This document shows, in pieces, positions 6,187-6,702 of a stretch of 6,702 bases of DNA. The stretch covers positions 1-6,702 of the forward strand of contig JAGASB010000219.1 of assembly GCA_017621955.1 (NCBI GenBank), given 5' to 3'. Every line of letters begins with the position of its first letter. Position 1 is the first letter of the stretch. Under the pieces are notes generated by a model. It was given only the letters and a program-made list of their open reading frames with translations. It did no database searches and was not told the DNA's origin. The position numbers and the translations under genes are program-made. Origin of the DNA: Clostridia bacterium (GTDB lineage Bacteria > Bacillota_A > Clostridia > Christensenellales > Borkfalkiaceae).

Positions 6187-6702
6187 AGAATATCTTAAAA
6201 ATAACTTAATCTTTCTTGACGGCGGTATGGGCACGCTTTTACAAGAAAACGGCTTAAAAGCGGGTGAACTTCCTGAACGTTGGAACGTAACCCATGCGGA
6301 CGTAATAACTAAAATTCATAAAGAGTATTTTGATGTGGGTAGCAACGTCGTTGCCACGAATACTTTTGGCGCAAATATCCTGAAATTTTCTGAAGAAGAA
6401 CTTGAAGAAATTATCAAGTGTGCCACTCAAAACGCTAAAAACGCAAAAGAGCAGTCTAATGGAAACCAAGAAAAATGGATTGCGTTAGATATAGGTCCTA
6501 CGGGTAGAATGTTAAAACCTTACGGCGATCTTGATTTTGAAGATGCCGTCAAAGTGTTTTCAAAAACGGTAAAACTCGGCGTTAAATACGGTGTAGATTT
6601 AATTTTAATAGAAACCATGACCGACGGTTACGAAACGAAAGCCGCCGTTATTGCCGCGAAAGAGAATTCAAATATTCCTATTTTCGTTTCTAATGCTTAC
6701 GG
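6176..6702 (+). CDS. metH: Cobalamin-dependent methionine synthase, N-terminal part (runs off the window)
   Basis: This gene is cut by the right edge; 175 complete codons plus two bases are visible and remain open. The translated part is the homocysteine S-methyltransferase barrel of MetH: FLDGGMGTLLQ at 13-23, NTFGANILKF at 62-71, ALDIGPTGRML at 103-113, PYGDLDFEDA at 115-124, and DLILIETMTD at 141-150. In the full enzyme this barrel activates homocysteine on zinc, then methyl-tetrahydrofolate and cobalamin domains follow. The three zinc cysteines lie further on and cannot be checked. Because the reactivation domain is encoded separately just upstream, this MetH is probably the shorter form without it, but that is inference. 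A stand-alone homocysteine methyltransferase (MmuM/BhmT-like) is a less likely alternative, given the metF and reactivation neighbours. Confidence 0.9.
   Translation, partial: MKIKEYLKNNLIFLDGGMGTLLQENGLKAGELPERWNVTHADVITKIHKEYFDVGSNVVATNTFGANILKFSEEELEEIIKCATQNAKNAKEQSNGNQEKWIALDIGPTGRMLKPYGDLDFEDAVKVFSKTVKLGVKYGVDLILIETMTDGYETKAAVIAAKENSNIPIFVSNAY

Overview
The window is a compact, all-plus-strand block of sulfur and one-carbon metabolism genes. It looks like a chromosomal piece from a low-to-moderate GC Bacillota, most likely a Clostridia-type anaerobe. The reasons are the strong AGGAG-type ribosome binding sites, a stand-alone NifS/NifU pair, an ECF-transporter substrate-binding protein, and a split B12-dependent methionine synthase whose reactivation domain is a separate gene. 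This placement is inferred from gene style, not from a phylogenetic marker. I see no mobile element, CRISPR array, tRNA or rRNA.

Layout: (1) 86-2833, metY, then a membrane S-component gene, then cysK, tightly packed (4-bp overlap, then a 1-bp gap). A stem-loop follows cysK. (2) 2931-4574, a nifS-like cysteine desulfurase and a nifU/iscU-like scaffold, 9 bp apart. (3) 4641 to the right edge, metF, a methionine synthase reactivation protein, and the 5' part of metH. Spacing here is 1 bp and then an 11-bp overlap, behind a good extended -10 promoter at 4579-4607.

The genes fit one sulfur-flow scheme. CysK fixes sulfide onto O-acetylserine to give cysteine. NifS takes sulfur from cysteine and NifU builds Fe-S clusters with it. 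MetY fixes sulfide onto O-acetylhomoserine to give homocysteine. MetF makes methyl-tetrahydrofolate, and MetH (kept active by the upstream reactivation protein) methylates homocysteine to methionine. The small ECF S-component sits between two PLP enzymes and is the only gene whose substrate cannot be read from the sequence.

Most of this is well-known biochemistry. The points worth a second look are the S-component's location, Cys-rich C-terminal tails on the scaffold and on the reactivation protein, a degenerate chaperone-binding motif in the scaffold, and a shift in codon use at about 4600 between the second and third blocks.
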